DNA from: CAMCXT01 sp046302715
GTDB lineage: Bacteria; Bacteroidota; Bacteroidia; M30B66
Direction: 5' to 3'
Assembly (NCBI GenBank): GCA_046302715.1
Contig: JBKCHQ010000246.1
Location: forward strand, 1-7,238
Length of the DNA: 7,238 nt
Positions 1 to 6,892 of this stretch are shown piece after piece (position 1 is the first letter of the stretch; the number at the start of each line of letters is the position of its first letter). A program made the position numbers and the translations under genes. The notes under the pieces are model-generated. The model saw only the letters and a program-made list of their open reading frames with translations. It did not search any database and was not told the origin of the DNA.

Positions 1-190
1 ACTCATTTATATCCAGAACAATTACTGACGAATCGTTCCTCAGTTGGCCTAGATAAAAAGTATCTATTTGAATTGAATCAAGCATTATCCCCGTTTTATT
101 GTGAATCGCAATACTGGGTTTCTGCGAATAGGCTACTGAATTTATGGAGCAGCAGGCCCAAAAAAATGCAAAGATTAGCGTATACTTCAT
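1..190 (-). CDS. Small secreted protein of unknown function, N-terminal part only (cut by window edge)
   Basis: Reading leftward from the ATG at 190-188, the frame stays open for 63 codons to the window edge. The start is MKYTLIFAFFWACC, followed by SINSVAYSQ. This is a typical signal peptide: one Lys, a hydrophobic core, then a polar stretch ending in a likely signal peptidase I site near residues 22-24. The mature part begins KPSIAIHNKTG and continues with alternating polar and hydrophobic residues (DSIQIDTFYLGQLRNDSS), suggesting a beta-rich fold. The Cys pair at residues 13-14 sits inside the core and is a poor lipobox, so a soluble or surface protein is more likely than a lipoprotein. 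The start lies 9 bases after the stop of the propeller gene with only TTTTAAAAA between them, which suggests one operon. I do not recognise the family, and its length cannot be judged from this window. Confidence 0.72.
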   Translation of the reverse strand, partial: MKYTLIFAFFWACCSINSVAYSQKPSIAIHNKTGIMLDSIQIDTFYLGQLRNDSSVIVLDINE

Positions 191-199
191 TTTTTAAAA

Positions 200-2077
200 T
201 CAATAAGGAATTGCTTTTAATATCCCATTGGTATTGAGATAATAAATCACACGGCTGATATCGTCGAGCAGGTATTTGGGCTCATTGTCTTTTCCAAAAT
301 TAATTTCGCTCATTTTGGCGCCTGTTTCTTTTGAAATGCCGAAAAGGCCATAATCTTTGCTTTCAAGTTTTCCAAGAACAAACTGCACATCGTTACCTGA
401 AGTAGAGGCTTTAAAACGCTGGCGCATTTTATCCATATCATTAGCCGCTGCAGCCAGTCTTACATTGGCGCCTCTGTTGGCAAATTGACCAATAGCATCG
501 CAAAATTGTCGGCCTTCGGGTGTAGTAGAGGCCGCTGCTGCTTTTCGGGCATCTACTTCCAATTCTGCATAACGCATGGCGTCCATCGTATTTAAAACAG
601 CGGCAGTGGCATAAATCGCTTTTTTCCAACCCGCAATACCGGGGGCGGGGATATGCGTCTTAAATATTTCTTTACCCGAAAAATCATATGCAGCAACGGT
701 TTGCGATGAAGATAAAATAATACGGTCTTTGAGAATTCCAATTTCCGAAGGAGTTTCTTTTTGTTCAAAATCAATCTTGGTAGAAGTAAGTGCCGTTTGT
801 GTTTGATTGCTTAAATCAGATTTATAAAGAATAGCGTCGGACGGATTAAAGGTGTACGAAACATCCCCGTTACGAATATTTACTAAAGGTTGCTCAGGTT
901 TTGACGAAATATTTTTGGATAGGTTGGATTTTCCATTTTCGAGACTCACAAAATCTTCTTCTTGGTTGGTGCGAATGTAAACAGACGAACCGCTAAGCTT
1001 CATCTCCTCAACAAAACCGTTTATTTTATAGGCATTTTCAAATATATAGGCGCCTTTATCAAGGTCTATTATATTGATGAGGCTTTTACCATTTCCGCCA
1101 TCCATGCTTATAAGCAATCCTTTATCGCAATAGCTGTATGAGGTAACGGTACCTCTGAGTTTAATCTGTTCTTCCCAAATTTCTTTCCCTGTTTTATAAT
1201 CATACATAACCATCGTAGGTTTAAATAGGGTGTTATTCGGGTCAACTGCACTGGCTACAATCAATCCAACCGGATCGTAAATCACCCGATCAGGCAAACC
1301 ACGTTGTTTGGCAGGCGCATCCCAAATGGCCTTTCCCGTTTTAATATCATACGCCATTACGGCTTGGCCACTCATATAAATAAATTTGTCTTTTTCGAAA
1401 AACGAAGTGGCCAATTTCGACTCGGTTTTTGTGGTGGTTTGTGCGCCTTTAAGTTTTGGCAGTTCGGCTTTCCAAATTTGCTTGCCGTCGATAGGCGAAA
1501 AACAATAAATAGCTCCACCGCTCATACCGCCTACGGAAGGAATAATGAAATTTCCATCTTCGTTTTCTATTGGGGCGCCGTCGATGACTTCTGCAAACAT
1601 TCCGTTGCCAAACGGATTTTTAAGTTCCCATCTGAGCGTTCCGCTGGCAATATCTACCAGAAAAAATACCGATTCTTTGCCCCTAATGCCTTGAAAGATA
1701 AAATCGCCGGTACTGCCCAGCAGGTATTGCTTACCAATGCTGATGCCCTCCTTTTTTGAGTCGAATAACACTTTTCCGTCGGTAAGTTTAAAAATGAGCT
1801 TCGATTCGAGCCGACCTTCCATTCGGCTAATCATGCCGAAAGGGGTATTCGGAATAACCTGAAATTCGTCTTCAAGGGCAGAAACCACATTGGGTATGGT
1901 GTAAAGCAATTCGCCGTTTTGTTCATTTAAGCCTACCAAACCGTCGTTGGTGCTAATTACTAAATTGCCCGTAGGGGTAATTTGATACCAACTAATTGAT
2001 TTCTTCAAATTTGCTTCCCATTGGGAAAATGACGGTAAGCATAAAACGGTGAGCAGGTAAGTAAGACATTTTTTCAT
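200..2077 (-). CDS. Secreted PQQ-like beta-propeller (BamB-like) protein
   Basis: This 625-residue protein has a signal peptide at residues 1-19 (MKKCLTYLLTVLCLPSFSQ) and should be exported. The body carries repeated propeller-blade signatures in which a short strand is followed by D-x-x-x-G and a Trp or aromatic: LNEQNGELLY (50-59), VDIASGTLRW (141-150), FSPIDGKQIW (193-202), YDIKTGKAIW (243-252), YDYKTGKEIW (292-301), and weaker copies near 337-346 and 464-472. Such repeats define the PQQ-like/BamB propeller superfamily. No PQQ-dependent dehydrogenase active-site motif is visible, so a binding or scaffold role is more likely than redox catalysis. Residues about 482-562 are Ala-rich and predicted helical, interrupting the propeller before the last repeat-like segment (GLFGISKETGAKM, 577-589). 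True BamB is near 390 residues and a lipoprotein; this protein is much longer and has no lipobox, so it is probably not the Bam-complex subunit. It is followed 9 bases later by another secreted protein gene. Confidence 0.85.
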   Translation of the reverse strand: MKKCLTYLLTVLCLPSFSQWEANLKKSISWYQITPTGNLVISTNDGLVGLNEQNGELLYTIPNVVSALEDEFQVIPNTPFGMISRMEGRLESKLIFKLTDGKVLFDSKKEGISIGKQYLLGSTGDFIFQGIRGKESVFFLVDIASGTLRWELKNPFGNGMFAEVIDGAPIENEDGNFIIPSVGGMSGGAIYCFSPIDGKQIWKAELPKLKGAQTTTKTESKLATSFFEKDKFIYMSGQAVMAYDIKTGKAIWDAPAKQRGLPDRVIYDPVGLIVASAVDPNNTLFKPTMVMYDYKTGKEIWEEQIKLRGTVTSYSYCDKGLLISMDGGNGKSLINIIDLDKGAYIFENAYKINGFVEEMKLSGSSVYIRTNQEEDFVSLENGKSNLSKNISSKPEQPLVNIRNGDVSYTFNPSDAILYKSDLSNQTQTALTSTKIDFEQKETPSEIGILKDRIILSSSQTVAAYDFSGKEIFKTHIPAPGIAGWKKAIYATAAVLNTMDAMRYAELEVDARKAAAASTTPEGRQFCDAIGQFANRGANVRLAAAANDMDKMRQRFKASTSGNDVQFVLGKLESKDYGLFGISKETGAKMSEINFGKDNEPKYLLDDISRVIYYLNTNGILKAIPY

Positions 2078-2100
2078 GAGTGCTTTTTATTCATTTTAAT

Positions 2101-2117
2101 AATTGAAAATTTCAATT
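2101..2117. repeat. 17-bp palindrome upstream of the propeller gene
   Basis: AATTGAAA (2101-2108) and TTTCAATT (2110-2117) are perfect 8-base inverted arms around a single A. The site ends 24 bases before the propeller start codon, where an operator or 5' UTR element could act. A/T-rich sequence makes chance palindromes common, so an operator role is only inferred. Confidence 0.4.
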
Positions 2118-2139
2118 TGAACGTTAAAGTAATTGTATT

Positions 2140-2198
2140 TGCGGTACGAATTCCCAAGGATTAAAATTAAAATTTAAAAGTGCGGCGCCGATTCCCAA
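2140..2198. repeat. Imperfect 18-bp direct repeat with 41-bp period
   Basis: Copy 1 (2140-2157) and copy 2 (2181-2198) both read TGCGG, then five variable bases of which one matches, then ATTCCCAA. They agree at 14 of 18 positions, including all of TGCGG and ATTCCCAA. The 41-bp spacing is close to four helical turns, so two proteins bound here would sit on the same DNA face. The layout suits a paired binding site between the two divergent genes, but the function is inferred from pattern alone. Confidence 0.5.
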
Positions 2199-2227
2199 AA
2201 TCTATGCCATCATTATACTGAATAAAT

Positions 2228-2245
2228 TTTAAAAACTTTAAAAAC
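2228..2245. repeat. Tandem 9-mer duplication (TTTAAAAAC x2)
   Basis: TTTAAAAAC occurs twice without a gap, at 2228-2236 and 2237-2245. It may be simple slippage or a short A-tract element that bends DNA between the divergent promoters. No function can be assigned. Confidence 0.45.
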
Positions 2246-2315
2246 GGCGGAGTATTGCCTTTTACTAAAAAGCAATAAATTGTGAAACATTATAGCATTG
2301 CGCCTTAACATCATT

Positions 2316-2327
2316 TTATACGTATAA
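2316..2327. repeat. 12-bp perfect palindrome abutting the plus-strand start codon
   Basis: TTATACGTATAA is fully self-complementary and ends 3 bases before the ATG at 2331. A protein bound here would cover the translation start region and could block transcription or initiation. Because the adjacent gene may encode a DNA-binding domain, autoregulation is possible but unproven. The palindrome is A/T-dominated and short enough to occur by chance. Confidence 0.4.
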
Positions 2328-2330
2328 TCT

Positions 2331-3458
2331 ATGAACGTACACCTCATTAAATCTAATAATCTCAGCGAAGAACTTTACCTTCAGGTGGCCGAATTGCTTA
2401 AATCGGTAAATGGGCCCATACAATTTCATTGTGCGCCTAAATACGAGGTGTATTTTAATTACGAAGAATTGGTACCCAAAGAAATTGAGGACAAAAATAT
2501 GTTCGAGAAAAAAGGAGTGCCTTCTCCCATGTCATTTAATAAAGCGTTTATGAGGGAAGAACGTTCATTCCCGCTGGAGCGGCGTGAGGCATCTTGGGAC
2601 CTTCTTTTCAAAGAATGCCATACCTACCGAAGATTATACCGCATTAAGGAGAACGATTTTGTTTTTTTGCTTACCGACATTGCCAACGATATGAACTGGT
2701 TTGCCTCGCTGGAGTTTAGCAATCCGTACAACGGGTTTATTCATGCCGCCGATTGGGATTATTATATTCAGTGTCCCGAATGTTTTCCGATTGCGTATGA
2801 AATTATAGCGCTTGTGTTACAGAAAAACATCTTTAATAATGTTTCAGATATTCGCACTGCTGCACATAACAGGCCCATTGGATGTGTAAGCGATTTGTGC
2901 ATGAACAAAACAGAGATTGTGCTCAAATTGCGCACCGCCGATATTTGCGAAGGTTGTTTGGAGTTGATTGGTAATAAAATGACCATCCTCGAAATTAATC
3001 AGTGCATGCAAATCATGAATTTGCTGCGCGAGCGTATGCTCTTTGTAACCAATCGTAAAAACTACCTTAAAGCCAGTCGTTTAAAAATTGACGGAAAGAA
3101 AATCATTCTGCCCGATTACAGTGAACTTGAACTTAGGTTGCGGCCGCTTGAAATTATTGTTTATCGATTGTTTCTGAATCATCCCGAAGGGATATTTATG
3201 CACGATTTGGGAGATCATAGGAACGAACTCTTTGAGCATTATGCCGAAATTTCGGGATCAGAAAGCCTAGACAGTATGCACACCCGTGTTAATGATTTGA
3301 CAAATGTTTTCAGCGAATCGGCCTCACAAAAAATTTCGCGTATTAAAAAGGTTTTTGAAGACAGTATCGGCAAAGAGCTCTCTCAACGTTATATTATCAA
3401 GGGCCCCAACGGAGCACCCAAGAAAATTGAACTCGACCGAAGTTTGGTGTTGAATTAA
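2331..3458 (+). CDS. Protein with archaemetzincin-like Cys cluster lacking HExxH, plus C-terminal basic, possibly DNA-binding, domain
   Basis: This 375-residue protein has no signal peptide or membrane segment and should be cytoplasmic. An in-frame stop (2325-2327) lies just upstream, so the ATG at 2331 is the first possible ATG start. Residues 105-210 hold a Trp/aromatic-rich block (NWFASLEFSNPYNGFIHAAD, then DWDYYI), a CPEC pair (C148, C151), and a cluster C185-x4-C190-M-x14-C206-x2-C209 followed by Leu. Archaemetzincins (peptidase family M54) carry HExxHxxGxxHC-x4-C-x-M-x17-C-x2-C, and the Cys part is very similar. Upstream, however, the sequence reads YEIIA (156-160) where HExxH would be expected, and the distance to the first Cys is longer, so a working protease is unlikely. 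Residues about 245-373 contain a hydrophobic/charged segment (LELRLRPLEIIVYRLFLNHP), a basic helix-like stretch (SQKISRIKKVFEDSIGK) and an ending YIIKGPNGAPKKIELDRSLV, which resembles a winged-helix wing. From memory, similar two-part proteins occur elsewhere in Bacteroidota without a known function. The coding sequence is certain; the fold and role are inferred. Confidence 0.8.
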   Translation: MNVHLIKSNNLSEELYLQVAELLKSVNGPIQFHCAPKYEVYFNYEELVPKEIEDKNMFEKKGVPSPMSFNKAFMREERSFPLERREASWDLLFKECHTYRRLYRIKENDFVFLLTDIANDMNWFASLEFSNPYNGFIHAADWDYYIQCPECFPIAYEIIALVLQKNIFNNVSDIRTAAHNRPIGCVSDLCMNKTEIVLKLRTADICEGCLELIGNKMTILEINQCMQIMNLLRERMLFVTNRKNYLKASRLKIDGKKIILPDYSELELRLRPLEIIVYRLFLNHPEGIFMHDLGDHRNELFEHYAEISGSESLDSMHTRVNDLTNVFSESASQKISRIKKVFEDSIGKELSQRYIIKGPNGAPKKIELDRSLVLN

Positions 3459-3479
3459 TAAGACCTAATTTTTTATATC

Positions 3480-4316
3480 CTAAAAATCAACACGAACCTG
3501 ATTAAAGCCTGCAAATACCCCTAAACCGTTATCTACATTGGTGAACACTATGGTAGGTTCGGCAAATGGATTATCGTATCCGTAGTTCGATATTGATTTG
3601 TGGAAACGATAATATTCCTCAGAACCACGAATTACGTATGCATATCGTGCCGAAATATTTGTGTTGGTCCCGTAAAATTTGACCTCGTTATCGGTATAAA
3701 TTTTCCCATCCACCAAATTGTTGTCACTTACAAATAGTTCTCCCATATTGCTTGCCACATTAAATTCATCGGGCACATCCGGAATAAAATAATCGTTATA
3801 ATACATAATTCGATAAAATTCCTCATTGGGAGAAAGATCGCTCAAGGTGATGCGGTAACGATACGTTTCAATAACATTATTGTATTGATCTACGGACGAA
3901 GTAAACGAAACTGATTTATCGGCGATGATAGCCTTTTGCGTGGGGATTATTGTTTTAGCACTCGCCATTTCGCCATTGGGTGCTTGAACGCTCAACGTGT
4001 ATTCAACACCCGTAAATAAAGGAAAATCGGCGGTGGATAATTCGTACGTGCTCCATTCGGAATTGTAAAGCAAAGTATCGGTTTGTCCATTACCGCTTAT
4101 CGTTACCGTTAAATTGTCTGGGAATTCGGGTAAGGTATCGGTGTTATTAAATACGGGTTTTGACCAATAGACTGTTGCTTTAATAATTTCGGTGGAATCT
4201 GAAATAAAGCACGAAATCGTTAATTGGGGCTTTGTGTCGGGTAGTTTGATATTCGCCTCTTTTTCACAAGCCGCGAAAATAAATACAAACAGGACAAGAG
4301 GAATGAATATGCGCAT
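3480..4316 (-). CDS. DUF4249-type outer-membrane lipoprotein, partner of the TonB-dependent receptor
   Basis: This 278-residue protein starts MRIFIPLVLFVFIFAAC, a lipoprotein signal with the lipidated Cys at residue 17. The next residues are EKEA; acidic and charged residues directly after the Cys fit the surface-export signals known in some Bacteroidota, so exposure outside the cell is plausible. Family-like features are the IKLPDTKPQLTISCFIS stretch (23-39), SKPVFN (52-57), beta-rich middle regions, and a C-terminal block NPFAEPTIVFTN (249-260) followed by GLGVFAGFN (265-273). These match my memory of DUF4249 proteins, which usually sit beside TonB-dependent receptors and have no established biochemical role. 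The start codon lies 3 bases after the receptor stop, so the two are almost certainly co-transcribed and probably translationally coupled. By analogy with SusD-type lipoproteins it may bind substrate above the receptor, but no SusD repeats are present and this is inference. The 3' end converges on the plus-strand gene with 21 bases between stops. Confidence 0.85.
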   Translation of the reverse strand: MRIFIPLVLFVFIFAACEKEANIKLPDTKPQLTISCFISDSTEIIKATVYWSKPVFNNTDTLPEFPDNLTVTISGNGQTDTLLYNSEWSTYELSTADFPLFTGVEYTLSVQAPNGEMASAKTIIPTQKAIIADKSVSFTSSVDQYNNVIETYRYRITLSDLSPNEEFYRIMYYNDYFIPDVPDEFNVASNMGELFVSDNNLVDGKIYTDNEVKFYGTNTNISARYAYVIRGSEEYYRFHKSISNYGYDNPFAEPTIVFTNVDNGLGVFAGFNQVRVDF

Positions 4317-4319
4317 GCT

Positions 4320-6659
4320 TTAAAATTTATAAGTCCATGAAATAGAGGGTAAAATGGGGAACAGCGAAATTTGACTTAGATATCGTGTTCCGTCCGCTTT
4401 AGAGTCGATGAAGTAAAAGAAGGGATTTTGACGGTTGTAGGCATTATACACACCCAATTCGAAGGTACGTTCGCTGCGTTTGAGTTTTTTGTGCCATTGT
4501 GCAGCAATATCTAAGCGATGGTACGGCGCCATTCTAAAGCTGTTTTTGGCGCCAAAATCTTCGGGATAAATAAAATAAGCGGGATTTCCGTTGGTAGCAG
4601 GATCGTGAGGATTTACTTGATATTGCGCCAGGGGGAGCGTTACTGCTTGGCCTGTACCATAAATCCAGGTGGCAGAAAGCGTTAGAGAAGGTTTTAACTC
4701 ATATATGGCCACAATCGATAAATCGTGCCTACGATCGTATCGAGCAAAAAATGCTTCGCCATTGTTGAGCTCTTCAAATTGCTGGGTAGTCCATGAAAGA
4801 GTATAGCCCACCCAACCGGTAAGTTTGCCTGTTTTGCGCTGCACCATAAGCTCGGCGCCGTAACTTTGTCCTTGTCCGGGGGTAACATTATCCTGCCACG
4901 AAATGGTTTCGGCACCGCCATATTCAAATGCCGATAAAAAAGAGGCGCCTTCTTTGTAGCCTATGATGTTATTCATGGTTTTATAATAAGCCTCAGCGCT
5001 CAGGGTAAGTTCGGGATTTGCAATATCGCGCGCCATACCCATTGCAACCTGATGGGAGCGCTGCGGTGCTACACGATCGGTAGCGGGCACCCACAAATCG
5101 GTAGGCAATCCAATTCCGGTATTGCTCAACAAATGAAGGTATTGATTCATCAGGGCATAACTGGCCTTGATACTGGTATTGTCATTAAGCAGATAACGAC
5201 CTGAAAAACGCGGCTCTATTCCAAAATAGTTTCTTTTTCCTTGAAGGAAATGACTTCCTCGTAAGCCTAAGCTTACTTTAATTTTATCATTTAATGTCCA
5301 ATCATCTTCCACATAAACTCCGTTTTCGATACAGTCATAAATTTCCGATTCATCAGAATCTCCCAAACCACCGTCTCCTTTAACTACAATGGCATTGGGC
5401 GTGAAACGATGGTAGGTTGCAGCAGCACCCATACGAATATGATGTTTCGTATTTGGAAAATAGTCGAAATCATGTTTCAATGTCCAATCCCTAATCCCAC
5501 TTGAAAAATTAAGCTCAAAACTATCGCCGTTTTCAGATTCCTCCACACTATTAATACCTAAATTGTACCGCGAAAAAATAAGCGATGTATTACTAAATGC
5601 TTTTTTATTAATGATGTGATTGAATCGGGCTGTTGCCGTTGCATTTTGCCATAAGAAGCTTCCTTTTGAAACTGATTTATCCTCTCCCGTTGATTTAAAA
5701 TAGAATTTATCTTTTCCAAAATATCCACTCACGTAAAGACGGTCATTTTCATTAAGAATAAAATGGGCCTTCGCGTTGAAATCGTAAAAGAAGTAGCCAC
5801 CTTTGCTCTCTGCGGGTAAAAATGGATACACCAGCGCATCTATATACGTGCGTCTTCCACTCACTAAAAACGATGATTTATTCTTTTGTATGGGGCCTTC
5901 TAATGTAAGGCGTGAAGAAATTATTCCTATTCCTGCTTCCCCATGCAGTTGTTCCTTGTTGCCATCTTTCATCTGCATCTCGAGCACAGACGAAAGTCTG
6001 CCCCCATATCTTGCTGGGAAGCCCCCTTTTGTTAATTCTACACTTTTCAAGGCATCGCCGTTAAATATGGAGAAAAATCCAAACAGGTGGTTGGCATTAT
6101 ACACCACAGCATCGTCGAGAATAATAAGATTTTGATCGGGTCCGCCTCCACGTACGTAAAAGCCCGAACTGCCTTCGCTGCCTTTCTGCACGCCGGGTAA
6201 AAGCTGAATAACTTTTAAAACATCCTTCTCTCCAAACAATGCGGGTATTTTCTTTATTTGCTCAATCGGAATTTCGATGCGGCTCATTTGCGAAACCTCC
6301 GAGATTTTTTCTTCACGCGTATCGGTTATTTCTACTGTTTTTAATTCGAGCTCAGCTTTACGAAGCTGAATATCCAGTCGCGCTGTAGAATTTTTTGAAA
6401 CTTTGACTTGTTGTGGCGCATATCCCAAAAAGGTGAAAATTAATTGTGTGGTATCACCTTGCAGTGTTACAGAGTAAAATCCATAATTATTGCTTGAATT
6501 GCCTGTTTTGCTTTGTGGACAATACACCGAAACGCCGGGCAATGTTTCGCCCGAGCCCTGCTCGCTAATAATGCCGCTAATAGTAAATGATTGGGCATGT
6601 GAGGTAATCGCGAAAACCAATAACAGAAACAACAAATACAGGGTGCGTAAAATTATCAT
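4320..6659 (-). CDS. TonB-dependent outer-membrane receptor with N-terminal carboxypeptidase-regulatory-like domain
   Basis: This 779-residue protein has a signal peptide at residues 1-23 (hydrophobic core LYLLFLLLVFAITSHAQ). Residues about 24-105 form a carboxypeptidase-regulatory-like beta-sandwich: FTISGIIS, then GETLPGVSVYCP, NNYGFYSVTL and FTFLGYAPQQV. A TonB-box-like stretch, LKTVEITDTREE (106-117), follows. The plug covers about 120-232 with typical motifs: QIKKIPALFGEKDVLKVIQ, LPGVQ, SGFYVRGGGPDQNLIILDD (165-183), and GGFPARYGGRLSSVLEMQMKDG. The rest is a beta-barrel rich in aromatic and amphipathic strands, ending SISWTYKF with a terminal Phe, the usual signal for barrel assembly. 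Length suits the family. It should import a substrate across the outer membrane using TonB/ExbBD energy. No SusD partner follows; the DUF4249 lipoprotein comes instead, 3 bases downstream. The substrate cannot be read from sequence. No Shine-Dalgarno motif precedes the ATG; the upstream bases are A/T-rich. Confidence 0.93.
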   Translation of the reverse strand: MIILRTLYLLFLLLVFAITSHAQSFTISGIISEQGSGETLPGVSVYCPQSKTGNSSNNYGFYSVTLQGDTTQLIFTFLGYAPQQVKVSKNSTARLDIQLRKAELELKTVEITDTREEKISEVSQMSRIEIPIEQIKKIPALFGEKDVLKVIQLLPGVQKGSEGSSGFYVRGGGPDQNLIILDDAVVYNANHLFGFFSIFNGDALKSVELTKGGFPARYGGRLSSVLEMQMKDGNKEQLHGEAGIGIISSRLTLEGPIQKNKSSFLVSGRRTYIDALVYPFLPAESKGGYFFYDFNAKAHFILNENDRLYVSGYFGKDKFYFKSTGEDKSVSKGSFLWQNATATARFNHIINKKAFSNTSLIFSRYNLGINSVEESENGDSFELNFSSGIRDWTLKHDFDYFPNTKHHIRMGAAATYHRFTPNAIVVKGDGGLGDSDESEIYDCIENGVYVEDDWTLNDKIKVSLGLRGSHFLQGKRNYFGIEPRFSGRYLLNDNTSIKASYALMNQYLHLLSNTGIGLPTDLWVPATDRVAPQRSHQVAMGMARDIANPELTLSAEAYYKTMNNIIGYKEGASFLSAFEYGGAETISWQDNVTPGQGQSYGAELMVQRKTGKLTGWVGYTLSWTTQQFEELNNGEAFFARYDRRHDLSIVAIYELKPSLTLSATWIYGTGQAVTLPLAQYQVNPHDPATNGNPAYFIYPEDFGAKNSFRMAPYHRLDIAAQWHKKLKRSERTFELGVYNAYNRQNPFFYFIDSKADGTRYLSQISLFPILPSISWTYKF

Positions 6660-6688
6660 GGGTAAATTTTAACGGATGGCAAACGGCG

Positions 6689-6696
6689 TAAATGTA
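6689..6696 (-). promoter_or_regulatory. Candidate -7 promoter element for the receptor operon
   Basis: Read on the minus strand this is TACATTTA, matching 7 of 8 positions of the Bacteroidota -7 consensus TAnnTTTG. It lies about 30 bases upstream of the receptor ATG, which would give a short 5' UTR of roughly 20-25 bases. The expected -33 TTG is not clear: the sequence at that distance reads TTTAAAAAGG. Placement is good and the motif is partial, so this is a moderate candidate. Confidence 0.35.
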
Positions 6697-6892
6697 GAAA
6701 TATTGTTTAGTCCCTTTTTAAATTCATTAATATATAATAAATCCTTAGGGCTTTTAAATGATTTACTGCATTTATTTCCCATGGGTTATCGCCCATTAAT
6801 TAAGGAGCATTTTCATCCATAATACTAGCAAATAATTTATAGTAAAGCGGGTATGCTTAATTCAGTTTTAATAAATTGATTAAAGCTAAGGG

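Larger units (their letters stand above)
2078..2330. promoter_or_regulatory. Divergent intergenic control region
   Basis: These 253 bases separate the divergent starts of the propeller gene (minus) and the Cys-cluster protein (plus), so promoters for both should lie here. The region is strongly A/T-rich apart from a short GC patch at 2182-2190. On the minus strand, TACTTTAA (complement of 2124-2131) partly matches the Bacteroidota -7 element TAnnTTTG, with a TTG about 23 bases upstream; this is weak. On the plus strand I find no convincing promoter at a sensible distance from 2331. Neither start has a Shine-Dalgarno sequence, which is common in this phylum. The region also contains a 41-bp-period direct repeat, two palindromes and a tandem 9-mer, listed separately. 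Confidence 0.5.

Noticed and set aside
1304..1759. Plus-strand open frame of 151 codons inside the propeller gene
   Set aside because: It lies wholly antisense to a protein with clear propeller repeats, and its translation has no recognisable motif or signal.
200..2077. Assignment of the propeller protein as BamB or as a PQQ-dependent dehydrogenase
   Set aside because: It is far longer than BamB and lacks a lipobox, and no dehydrogenase catalytic motif or heme-binding site is visible; only the fold can be supported.
2298..2328. Sigma70-like promoter TTGCGC-n19-TATAAT before the plus-strand gene
   Set aside because: The -10 would end 2 bases before the ATG, so transcription would begin inside the coding region; the spacer is long and Bacteroidota use a different consensus.
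2768..2986. Minus-strand open frame of 72 codons inside the Cys-cluster gene
   Set aside because: It is antisense to the conserved cysteine cluster, and the apparent reading frame is explained by the gene on the other strand.
3468..3487. ATTTTT/AAAAAT inverted repeat between the convergent stops as a bidirectional terminator
   Set aside because: The stem is only six A-T pairs with an 8-base loop and overlaps the end of the minus-strand gene; it is too weak to call.
5803..6135. Plus-strand open frame of 110 codons inside the receptor gene
   Set aside because: It is antisense to the conserved plug and first barrel strands of the receptor and shows no family features.
6802..6807. Shine-Dalgarno-like AAGGAG on the plus strand
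   Set aside because: No ATG, GTG or TTG with an open frame follows at a suitable distance.
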